Source: Planktothrix sp. UBA8402 (GTDB lineage Bacteria > Cyanobacteriota > Cyanobacteriia > Cyanobacteriales > Microcoleaceae). From it: a stretch of DNA of 6,923 nt. The stretch covers positions 1 to 6,923 of the forward strand of contig DMPJ01000233.1 of NCBI GenBank assembly GCA_003456035.1. Direction: 5' to 3'. Under the pieces are notes generated by a model. That model saw nothing but the letters and a program-made list of their open reading frames with translations, was not told the DNA's origin and ran no database searches. Below, in pieces: positions 1 through 5,481 of this stretch. The translations under genes were made by a program, and so were the position numbers. Each line of letters begins with the position of its first letter. The first letter of the stretch is position 1.

Positions 1-204
1 GACGCGATAGACAAGTTGCGAGCTAAAATGATAGAATATATAGAAAATGGGGCAAGTTTGGGTTGGTTAATTGATCGCAAAAATAAAACCGTAGAAATTT
101 ATCGACAAAATCAGGATGTAGAATTATTAAATCATCCAGTAAACTTATCAGGAGAAGATATTTTACCAGGGTTTATGTTAGATTTAACTGAAGTTTGGAA
201 TTAA
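1..204 (+). CDS. Uma2-family putative nuclease (DUF820), C-terminal part only
   Basis: The reading frame is open from the first base, so this is the last 67 residues of a gene that begins outside the window. It ends at TAA 202-204. The visible part reads DKLRAKMIEYIENGASLGWL followed by ID, then VEIYR and a closing LSGEDILPGFMLDL. This is the standard C-terminal half of the Uma2 fold (PD-(D/E)xK nuclease superfamily, formerly DUF820): the helix with the conserved lysine, the GWLID strand and the final LPGF-LDL segment. The N-terminal acidic catalytic residues are not visible. Uma2 proteins are hugely amplified in cyanobacteria and have no settled physiological role. A second Uma2 gene starts 27 nt downstream on the same strand, so the two may be co-transcribed. 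Internal TTG 16 and ATG 28 are not true starts, because the homology runs through them. The family call is secure; the function is not. Confidence 0.88.
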   Translation, partial: DAIDKLRAKMIEYIENGASLGWLIDRKNKTVEIYRQNQDVELLNHPVNLSGEDILPGFMLDLTEVWN

Positions 205-231
205 CTAAAATAGGGAGTTAGGGAGACTGAA

Positions 232-897
232 ATGGTTGTTACTTTGCAATTACGCCAAATTGATATTCAACCCGGACAACACCTAATCTTGCGTCAGGTG
301 AGTTGGAAGGAATTTGAAGCCATTTTAGAGGAATTGGGAGAACATCGGGCTTCACGGGTCGTTTACTATCAAGGAGTGTTAGAAATTCGGATGCCATTAC
401 CAGAACATGAAAAAGCCAAAATCATGATTGGCGAATTTGTTAAAATCTTGTTAGATGAGTTAGAAATAGATTGGGAACCCTACGGATCAACAACTTTTAA
501 ACGCCCTGAAATGGCTGTTGGTTTAGAACCAGATGATTGTTTTTATATTCAAAATTCTCGTCTGATGATCGGAAACCAAAGAGTTAATTTATCTGTTGAT
601 CCGCCTCCTGATTTAGCCATTGAAGTCGATGTTACCTCAAAAACTCAACTCGATGCTTATTTAGCTTTAGGCGTACCGGAATTGTGGATTTATACAGAAG
701 GAAAACTACAAATTTTTGTTCTACAACAAGGAGAATACTTGTCAATAGAAACTAGCCCTATTTTTGGAAATTTGCCAGTTATAGACAGAATTTTACAGTT
801 TTTACAGGAAAGTGAAATAATAGGTGCTAGTGCAGCAAGGCGAGGATTTCGGCAGTGGGTGCGATATGCCTCCGGCACGCTTCGCGATCGCAATTGA
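232..897 (+). CDS. Uma2-family putative nuclease (DUF820), complete, with repeat-derived C-terminus
   Basis: This 221-residue protein has normal length for the family. The ATG at 232 is preceded by GGGAG at 221-225 with a 6-nt gap. Family marks in order are VSWKEFEAILEELG (about 23-36), the strand RVVYYQGVLEIRMP with the following PEHE (42-60), EPDD (99-102), PPDLAIEVDVTS (125-136) and ALGVPELWIY (145-154). In the PD-(D/E)xK scheme D101 or D102, E131 and possibly D133 are the candidate metal ligands. The usual lysine of the last motif is not obvious in TSKTQLDAY, so catalytic competence is uncertain. It belongs to a different Uma2 subfamily from the gene just upstream, so the pair is not a recent duplication. 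The family-typical ending FRQWVR (206-211) is followed by 10 residues encoded by a GC-rich dispersed repeat (861-891). No biological substrate is known for such proteins. Confidence 0.87.
   Translation: MVVTLQLRQIDIQPGQHLILRQVSWKEFEAILEELGEHRASRVVYYQGVLEIRMPLPEHEKAKIMIGEFVKILLDELEIDWEPYGSTTFKRPEMAVGLEPDDCFYIQNSRLMIGNQRVNLSVDPPPDLAIEVDVTSKTQLDAYLALGVPELWIYTEGKLQIFVLQQGEYLSIETSPIFGNLPVIDRILQFLQESEIIGASAARRGFRQWVRYASGTLRDRN
859..891. repeat. Small GC-rich dispersed-repeat-like element ending in HIP1
   Basis: This block is much richer in G and C than the surrounding DNA. Its outer arms GCGAT (861-865) and ATCGC (887-891) are complementary, an inner hairpin TGCC-TCC-GGCA sits at 867-877, and a perfect HIP1 octamer GCGATCGC lies at 884-891. 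Interspersed elements of this style, with CCTCCGG followed by a CGCTTCGCGATCGC-like end, are common in filamentous cyanobacterial genomes (from memory, not searched). Here it overlaps the 3' end of the Uma2 gene and supplies its last codons. Confidence 0.55.
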
Positions 898-958
898 ATC
901 GTTAATTTTAGACTTGCTATAAATATATTCTTGTCAAAAAAAATAATTAACCTCATCT

Positions 959-1039
959 GAAATCTAGTTTACACCATGTAGAGACGTTCCATGGAACGTC
1001 TCTACACGGGGTAGAACGTCTCTACATGGTGTAGATTTC
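959..1039. repeat. Compound palindromic repeat (nested hairpins), possible bidirectional terminator
   Basis: A perfect 30-bp palindrome occupies 977-1006, centred on TTCCATGGAA. A second arm at 1014-1033 (gaacgtctctacatggtgta) is the exact 20-nt reverse complement of 970-989, so the element can fold in two mutually exclusive ways. The 13-mer GAACGTCTCTACA occurs three times: 994-1006, 1014-1026, and inverted at 977-989. The outer arms GAAATCTA (959-966) and TAGATTTC (1032-1039) extend the large hairpin past a short bulge. It sits between the converging Uma2 gene (ends 897) and the membrane protein gene (ends 1048), where it could stop transcription from both sides, although no clear U-run follows. 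Repeats built on GTAGAGACGTTCC are familiar in cyanobacterial intergenic DNA (from memory). No coding sequence lies in 898-1047. Confidence 0.8.
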
Positions 1040-1047
1040 GTTTAAAC

Positions 1048-1653
1048 TTAAGATTCTTCTGAAGAAGCTTTAGCCCGTTTTTTACGGAAAATTCCCGTCA
1101 TATTAATTCCTGTAATTAACATTCCAATTAATCCTGCACCAATTAAAGCAACATAAATCGATCTTCCAAAGGGGCCAAAATACGAACCTTGATGAATGGT
1201 TAATAAGAGTTTAGAAGCATCACTCGGCATACCAAACCAAGCCTTCCCAAGTCGATACAAAATGCCTGTTGACGCACTTAAAAATAAAGGTAAAAATACA
1301 ATTGGTGCTAGTATTTGATGCACTTTTCTAGCATTCAACGGAGAATCTTTAGCGGGATTTTTACGTTTTTTTTGCGTTAAACGAACCATTGTTAATCCCG
1401 TGACAAGCATGGCAATTAGTCCCAAACCTACCAATAATACATAAATAGGAACTAGGGGCTCTCCTAAAAATTCTCCTTGATGAATCATCAGCAAAATATC
1501 TGCTTTATCTCCCGGCATTCCCATCCAAGTCCTTCCCAAGCGATAAGCCATTCCTGTTAATGTAGTTAAAAATAAAGGAATAAATATAATCGGTGCAATT
1601 TTGCGATGAAGTTTCCAAAGCTGATGAGATTTAAAAAACTGTAGATTTGCCAT
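1048..1653 (-). CDS. PepSY-associated TM-helix protein made of two 96-residue repeats
   Basis: This 201-residue integral membrane protein has four predicted helices at about 17-36, 68-90, 113-132 and 164-186. The ATG at 1653 is chosen over a TTG at 1668 because GAGG (1663-1666) lies 9 nt before it and would otherwise fall inside the coding region. Residues 13-91 and 109-187 align without a gap at an offset of exactly 96, and by my count 41 of 79 positions are identical. Paired landmarks are H16/H112, P21/P117, P26/P122, YRLG 37-40/133-136, GMP 45-47/141-143, IHQG 57-60/153-156 and TG 85-86/181-182. The LHRK-AP start and IHQG motif resemble PepSY-associated TM proteins, some of which bind heme (FoxB is one). 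Basic stretches at 91-102 and 189-195 put the N-terminus, middle loop and C-terminus in the cytoplasm. No extracytoplasmic PepSY domain is present. It lies downstream of a two-component system on the same strand. The family call is moderate; the function is unknown. Confidence 0.7.
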   Translation of the reverse strand: MANLQFFKSHQLWKLHRKIAPIIFIPLFLTTLTGMAYRLGRTWMGMPGDKADILLMIHQGEFLGEPLVPIYVLLVGLGLIAMLVTGLTMVRLTQKKRKNPAKDSPLNARKVHQILAPIVFLPLFLSASTGILYRLGKAWFGMPSDASKLLLTIHQGSYFGPFGRSIYVALIGAGLIGMLITGINMTGIFRKKRAKASSEES

Positions 1654-1662
1654 TATTATTAA

Positions 1663-1666
1663 CCTC
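1663..1666 (-). promoter_or_regulatory. Ribosome binding site (GAGG) fixing the start of the membrane protein
   Basis: On the minus strand GAGG is followed by 9 nt and then ATG (1653-1651). The only longer in-frame start, TTG at 1668, would place this site inside its own second codon and has no upstream purine-rich site. This supports the 201-residue form. Confidence 0.6.
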
Positions 1667-1782
1667 AATAATTATAAGTTTGTAGAAATGTAAATTTTTT
1701 ACGTCTCTAAAAGTTGCCAGATTACAAAGTGAATGGTTCTTGATCCAACTCCAAAAGGACTTTTACCTTCACCCTGAATTTG

Positions 1783-1817
1783 ATCATAAACCGAAAAAGT
1801 GACAAACTGGTGACAAA
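1783..1817 (-). promoter_or_regulatory. PHO-box-like direct repeat with -10 element, candidate OmpR-type activated promoter
   Basis: Read on the minus strand, TTTGTCACCAGTTTGTCAC (1817-1799) is two perfect TTTGTCAC octamers with an 11-bp period. After a 10-nt spacer comes TATGAT (1788-1783), a 5/6 match to the -10 consensus. The hexamer at the normal -35 place (ACCAGT) is poor, so the promoter would need an activator. This geometry, two TGTCA half-sites 11 bp apart ending 10 bp from the -10, is that of E. coli PhoB-activated promoters (established, from memory). OmpR-family regulators in general bind direct repeats of about this period. It would give a leader of about 120 nt before the membrane protein's ATG at 1653. 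The regulator encoded next door is an OmpR-family protein, but that it binds here is inference. Confidence 0.5.
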
Positions 1818-1858
1818 TTTAGATCCTAGCAATTAAATTTGATGATTTTAATTTAGTA

Positions 1859-3193
1859 TTAGGTATTGGGCAGACAAGGAAAACGCACAGAAAAGCAGCT
1901 ACCCTTTCCTAGCTGACTGGTGACAGTAATTTCTCCTTGATGATTTTGAGCTAAGGTTTGAGCGATCGCTAACCCTAACCCCGACCCACCTTGTCGGCAA
2001 TTTCGAGCTTGATCAGCACGCCATAATCTATCAAAAATCAAGGGTAATTGTTCAGGAGAAATCCCTATTCCAGTGTCTTCTATGCGTACCCAAACCCATT
2101 TTTCTTGCTGCTCTAAACAGACTGTTACTTTTCCCCCGGGATCAGTATAATAAATCGCATTTTCAATTAAGTTTAAAAATAATCGCCAAAGTTGATTTCC
2201 CTCCCCTTTTATTTTAATTTCATTATTCATATTTAAAATTAATTGAACTCCCTTTTCTTCAGCTTGATAAAAGAGAAATTCCACTAAATCTTCCAATAGT
2301 TCATTCAGGAGAATAATTACCAAATTCGTTGTTAGGGGAATAGAATTTTGATCCGTGCGCGCCAAAAGTAATAAATCTTCAACTAAGCTAGTAATTTGAT
2401 TTACGCCACTAGCGATCGCTTTTAATTTATCAATATCCGCCGGATGAATTCGTTCAGGATGACTCTGCATAACTTCAATACAAGCTCTGATTCCAGCTAA
2501 AGGATTTCTCAATTCGTGAGAAGCATCGGCGGTAAATTGTTTGAGTTTTTCAAAACTTTTTTCGATGGGTTTTAAAGATTGTTTTGTTAACCACATACCC
2601 CCAAAAGCCGTTAATCCTGATACTATAATTCCTCCTAACATCATCCCTAATTTTAGTTTCGTTAACACCCTTTCAACGGGTTTTGTAGACTCACTGACCC
2701 GTACATAACCGATAATCCCTTTTTGTAATTCAGGTTCTTTATTAACCTGTAAAGTTAGGGTACGAATTTTTTGGTTATTGACGGTATAAGTCCGATGATA
2801 ATGGGATAAATCAATGGGAGGAAAAACTTTTCCCACTTTAGTAATTAGTTGGCTGTTCTGATCAAACCATTCAACTCCTTGACTCGGTTGCTGCATATTT
2901 TGCCAAGGAATATCCAGATCAGTATCATCATCTAATTGTAGAGAATCAGGAAGTTCAAAAGATTCTTTTTCTTCTTGAATTTCTTCAAAACTATGAGCAG
3001 CAGCATCTGCTAATATTAGCAGTTGACGATCTAATTGTTGATATAAACTAAAAGAAAAAAATTCATAGACGGCAATCATAGATATTCCTGAAATTGCCAT
3101 CATTACTCCTAAATAGGAAAGCAATAACCGCCAACTTAAATATCTAAATTGAGGGTTAATTTCGTTGCGTTTTGAGCCGATATCCCAAACCAT
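1859..3193 (-). CDS. Membrane sensor histidine kinase of a two-component system
   Basis: The ATG at 3193 gives 444 residues and lies inside the regulator gene, a 38-bp overlap. A TTG at 3205 would add four residues; neither start has a clear Shine-Dalgarno site. TM1 is at about 21-46 and TM2 at about 183-203, enclosing an extracytoplasmic sensor loop of about 135 residues with an acidic stretch (about 70-95). The kinase core is complete: H-box FTADASHELRNPLAGIRA with the phosphorylated His226, N-box NLIENAIYYT (341-350), G1 DTGIGI (373-378), F-box IFDRLWR (386-392) and G2 GGSGLGLA (402-409). Only about 22 residues separate TM2 from His226, so there is no room for a HAMP domain. This recalls the cyanobacterial RppB/NrsS-type kinases, but I do not assign that name. 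Translation is probably coupled to the regulator. The signal sensed cannot be read from the sequence. Confidence 0.93.
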   Translation of the reverse strand: MVWDIGSKRNEINPQFRYLSWRLLLSYLGVMMAISGISMIAVYEFFSFSLYQQLDRQLLILADAAAHSFEEIQEEKESFELPDSLQLDDDTDLDIPWQNMQQPSQGVEWFDQNSQLITKVGKVFPPIDLSHYHRTYTVNNQKIRTLTLQVNKEPELQKGIIGYVRVSESTKPVERVLTKLKLGMMLGGIIVSGLTAFGGMWLTKQSLKPIEKSFEKLKQFTADASHELRNPLAGIRACIEVMQSHPERIHPADIDKLKAIASGVNQITSLVEDLLLLARTDQNSIPLTTNLVIILLNELLEDLVEFLFYQAEEKGVQLILNMNNEIKIKGEGNQLWRLFLNLIENAIYYTDPGGKVTVCLEQQEKWVWVRIEDTGIGISPEQLPLIFDRLWRADQARNCRQGGSGLGLAIAQTLAQNHQGEITVTSQLGKGSCFSVRFPCLPNT

Positions 3194-3836
3194 ATACTGT
3201 TTCAATTAATGTCGAGGATGCACCAACTATTTTAAGTTTTTGTCTCAATCGTTTAATATGGGTTTTGACCGTATCATCACCCGGAATATCTTCAAAAGAC
3301 CAGAGATGATCTAAAATTATTTCCCGCGAAAGCACTCGTCCCGGACTTCGTAAAAACAACTCTAATAAACCATACTCTTTAGGAGTTAAAGATAGAAGTT
3401 TTTCTTCATAAGTGACTTCACAACTATTCGGATCTAAACGAAGACTTCCCCATTCTAACACCGGGGGTAAAGCCGAATTTCCGCGTCTTAATAAAGCGCG
3501 AATTCTTGCTAATAATTCCTGTAAATCAAAGGGTTTAATCACATAATCATCTGCCCCCACATCTAATCCTAAAACCTTGTCAGCACTGGTATCTTTTGCC
3601 GTTAACATCAATACAGGTGTACTTTTCCCCTGTTTTCTTAATCGTTGACAAAACTGAATCCCACTGAGTCGAGGTAACATCACATCTAATATAATGGCAT
3701 CATAAGCAGCAGATTCTGCAAACTCCCACCCCATCTGACCATCATGAACAACATCCACCACATAATGATGATCCGTTAATGCCTCCGCTAAGGCTTTTGT
3801 AATCCTTTCCTCATCTTCAACTAATAAAATTCTCAT
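3156..3836 (-). CDS. OmpR/PhoB-family response regulator (receiver plus winged helix)
   Basis: This 226-residue protein has the usual family length. The ATG at 3836 follows GGAG (3844-3841) by 4 nt, which is a little close. The receiver domain (1-116) carries the acidic pocket E7/D8, phospho-acceptor D51 in ILDVMLP, switch residues T79 and Y98, and K101 in IKPF. The C-terminal winged helix (about 126-222) shows LTPKEYGLLELFLRSPGRVL, a recognition helix in DDTVKTHIKRLRQKL and the ending IETVYGLGYRL, so it should bind direct repeats in promoter DNA as a dimer. LDHLWSFEDIPGDDTVK-type sequences are typical of a cyanobacterial subgroup. The adjacent overlapping kinase gene downstream is its evident partner. 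Candidate targets here are the direct repeat at 1799-1817 and its own upstream region. All residues needed for phosphotransfer are present. Confidence 0.95.
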   Translation of the reverse strand: MRILLVEDEERITKALAEALTDHHYVVDVVHDGQMGWEFAESAAYDAIILDVMLPRLSGIQFCQRLRKQGKSTPVLMLTAKDTSADKVLGLDVGADDYVIKPFDLQELLARIRALLRRGNSALPPVLEWGSLRLDPNSCEVTYEEKLLSLTPKEYGLLELFLRSPGRVLSREIILDHLWSFEDIPGDDTVKTHIKRLRQKLKIVGASSTLIETVYGLGYRLKTQRN

Positions 3837-3882
3837 CTTTCTCCATTTTAATTTGAGATAAAATTAAAACTATTTTTTTGAT

Positions 3883-3891
3883 AGTATAGCA
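3883..3891 (-). promoter_or_regulatory. Candidate extended -10 promoter for the two-component operon
   Basis: On the minus strand TGCTATACT combines an upstream TG with the hexamer TATACT (3888-3883), 46 bp before the regulator's ATG. No good -35 hexamer is found at the normal distance, which fits an extended -10 promoter or an activator-dependent one. It would give a leader of about 40 nt. This is a weak prediction from pattern alone. Confidence 0.35.
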
Positions 3892-3991
3892 AAACTTCAC
3901 CGCAAATGCTGATCAAAAATATCCCGGCTGCAAGTTTAATTCAGCTTATTATTGTCAACGGGAATCCAAAAATCTGTAAAAATTATTAATA

Positions 3992-4020
3992 TTGGCATAA
4001 ATTATAAAAAATTAAGCCAA
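3992..4020. promoter_or_regulatory. Imperfect palindrome in the divergent control region
   Basis: TTGGC at 3992-3996 is mirrored by GCCAA at 4016-4020. The inner arms ATAAATT (3997-4003) and AATTAA (4010-4015) nearly match, with one mismatch and one unpaired base. It lies about 55 bp upstream of the NrdG-like start, in the 239-bp gap between divergent genes (3837-4075), and could be an operator or a weak hairpin. The rest of the gap is AT-rich. It holds a GAGG ribosome binding site at 4064-4067, 8 nt before the ATG at 4076. Confidence 0.3.
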
Positions 4021-4075
4021 GCTAGAGATCAAGATTTGCAGCCCTTAACTATAAAATAAAATCGAGGAAAACGCG

Positions 4076-4699
4076 ATGAAAACAGTTAATAATTTACCCC
4101 CCTCTGACCAATTAATGCCACCGGGATATCTGAACATTATGGGTTATGTCGATGAATCTGAGGTTAACGGCCCTGGATGTCGGGCTGTGGTTTGGGTTCA
4201 AGGGTGTTTGCGGGAATGTCCGGGATGTTTTAACCCTGAATCTTGGTCATTTCAACCCAACCAATTAATTTCCGTTGCAGATTTAGCCGAACAAATTTTA
4301 CAAAATCCTCGAAATCAAGGAGTAACATTTTCCGGCGGTGAACCCTTTTGGCAAGCTGAAGCTCTAGCACAATTAGCGAAAATTGTCAAATCAAAAGGGT
4401 TTAATATTATGTCTTTTACAGGCTTTACATTAGCCGAATTAGAATCTCCAAAAGCCCCCCCTCACGCTCAAGAGTTACTAGGGGAATTGGATATTTTAAT
4501 TGATGGGCCCTATACAGAATCCTTAGCGATTCATTCTCCTAATTCTTTGGTATCTTCTCGCAATCAACGGGTTCATGTTTTTAATCCGGCTTTGGAAAAT
4601 CAATTAAATTGGGCTTCTGATCAAATTGAAATTCATATTCTCAAAGATGGACAGCGAATTATTACCGGATTTCAAGGTCAAATGAATTTAGGAGATTAG
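4076..4699 (+). CDS. NrdG-like 4Fe-4S/radical-SAM activating protein
   Basis: This 207-residue protein starts at ATG 4076, 8 nt after GAGG. The CX3CX2C motif C44-C48-C51 (in GCLRECPGCFNPESW) would bind a SAM-ligating 4Fe-4S cluster, as in glycyl-radical activases. SGGEP (86-90), FTGF (114-117), DGPY (143-146) and SSRNQRVH (160-167) match the NrdG pattern. Known NrdG enzymes use reductively cleaved SAM to put a glycyl radical on the anaerobic ribonucleotide reductase NrdD. Many cyanobacteria carry this shorter GYVDESEVNGPG-type protein, and its client is not established. No NrdD-like gene is visible here, so naming it a true NrdG would overreach. It is monocistronic in this window, converging on the methyltransferase gene with 23 bp between stop codons. 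The fold assignment is secure; the client protein is unknown. Confidence 0.85.
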   Translation: MKTVNNLPPSDQLMPPGYLNIMGYVDESEVNGPGCRAVVWVQGCLRECPGCFNPESWSFQPNQLISVADLAEQILQNPRNQGVTFSGGEPFWQAEALAQLAKIVKSKGFNIMSFTGFTLAELESPKAPPHAQELLGELDILIDGPYTESLAIHSPNSLVSSRNQRVHVFNPALENQLNWASDQIEIHILKDGQRIITGFQGQMNLGD

Positions 4700-4722
4700 T
4701 TATTATCAAGCTCAGTCAAAAG

Positions 4723-5463
4723 TTAACAGCTTTTTAAATTAACAACTGAACCAATTACTGCGATCGCCGGAGCTTCAAAACCAGTTTCTTCTACTTTTTG
4801 AACAATCGTTTCTAAAGTAGCAATTAACTCCTCTTGCTCCGGTCGAGTTCCCCAACGAATTAAGGCGATCGGAGTCTCTAAGGAATGTCCAGCTTGAGTT
4901 AACTGTTGAATAATATAGGGTAAATTGTGAACCCCCATATAGATGACAATTGTTTCTGAACCCTTGGCGATCGCTTCCCAATTCACTTGTGGGCGATATT
5001 TACCGACGGTTTCATGACCTGTTACAAACGTAACTGATGAACTATGATCTCGATGGGTTAAGGGAATTCCCGCATAAGCAGGCGCCGCAATTCCCGAAGT
5101 AATTCCGGGTACAACTTCCACAGCAATACCCGCTTGAATTAAATCTTGCATTTCCTCCCCACCGCGACCAAAAATAAACGGATCTCCCCCTTTCAAGCGG
5201 ACAACAACGGCATGAATTTGAGCTTTTTCTATTAATAATTTAGTCGTTTCTTCTTGTAATAATGAATGTCGTCCCCGACGTTTTCCCGCATTAATTTTTT
5301 CAGCATTAGGATTAATTAAATCCAAGATTTGATCACTAACTAAGGCATCATAAATTACCAGATCTGCCAATTCTAATAAGGTTTTTCCTTTAACTGTTAA
5401 CAGACCTGGATCTCCTGGCCCAGCACCAACTAGATAGACTTTACCTAAACTTTTTTTAGACAT
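4723..5463 (-). CDS. cobA: Uroporphyrinogen-III C-methyltransferase (SUMT)
   Basis: This 246-residue single-domain enzyme of the CobA type is not the CysG fusion. It transfers two methyl groups from SAM to uroporphyrinogen III, at C2 and C7, giving precorrin-2. That is the branch-point to siroheme (for nitrite and sulfite reductases) and to cobalamin. Visible motifs are the N-terminal SAM loop VGAGPGDPGLLT (12-23), RLKGGDPFIFGRGGEE (89-104), VVPGITSGIAAPAYAGIPLTHR (118-138), VTGHE (147-151), YMGV (175-178), GTRPEQ (205-210) and PAIAVIGSVV (232-241). All the diagnostic SUMT motifs are intact and the length is standard. The ATG at 5463 has no clear Shine-Dalgarno site, and the only upstream space is 18 nt after the pilin-like gene, so it is probably translated from a shared transcript. 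Two HIP1 sites (4760, 4967) lie inside it. Known symbols vary (cobA, hemX, sumT); the function is secure. Confidence 0.95.
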   Translation of the reverse strand: MSKKSLGKVYLVGAGPGDPGLLTVKGKTLLELADLVIYDALVSDQILDLINPNAEKINAGKRRGRHSLLQEETTKLLIEKAQIHAVVVRLKGGDPFIFGRGGEEMQDLIQAGIAVEVVPGITSGIAAPAYAGIPLTHRDHSSSVTFVTGHETVGKYRPQVNWEAIAKGSETIVIYMGVHNLPYIIQQLTQAGHSLETPIALIRWGTRPEQEELIATLETIVQKVEETGFEAPAIAVIGSVVNLKSC

Positions 5464-5481
5464 TAATATTAATTGAATATT

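Noticed and set aside
16..30. TTG 16 or ATG 28 as the start of a small complete gene
   Set aside because: Uma2 homology and an open frame continue to base 1, so the gene is cut by the window edge and does not start here.
690..956. Minus-strand open frame of 88 codons
   Set aside because: It lies mostly antisense to the complete Uma2 gene, shows no domain signs and has no ribosome binding site, so it is a shadow frame.
1671..1676. TATAAT on the minus strand as the -10 of the membrane protein gene
   Set aside because: Transcription would start at or inside the ribosome binding site (1663-1666), and there is no matching -35. The element at 1783-1788 fits better.
1831..1853. AATTAAA/TTTAATT inverted repeat just after the kinase stop, considered as a terminator
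   Set aside because: The stem is seven A-T pairs only, with a nine-base loop, too weak to call; AT-rich gaps produce such pairs by chance.
1916..1925. ACTGGTGACA, a 10-mer shared with the direct repeat at 1806-1815
   Set aside because: It is inside the conserved C-terminal coding part of the kinase and lacks a second half-site 11 bp away, so it is probably chance.
4700..4745. Possible terminator between the converging NrdG-like and methyltransferase genes
   Set aside because: The best pairing is GTTAA/TTAAC, five bases, lying largely inside the methyltransferase coding end; no stable stem with a T-run was found.
4775..4981. Minus-strand open frame of 68 codons
   Set aside because: It is another frame of the same strand within the methyltransferase gene, whose own frame carries all the family motifs.
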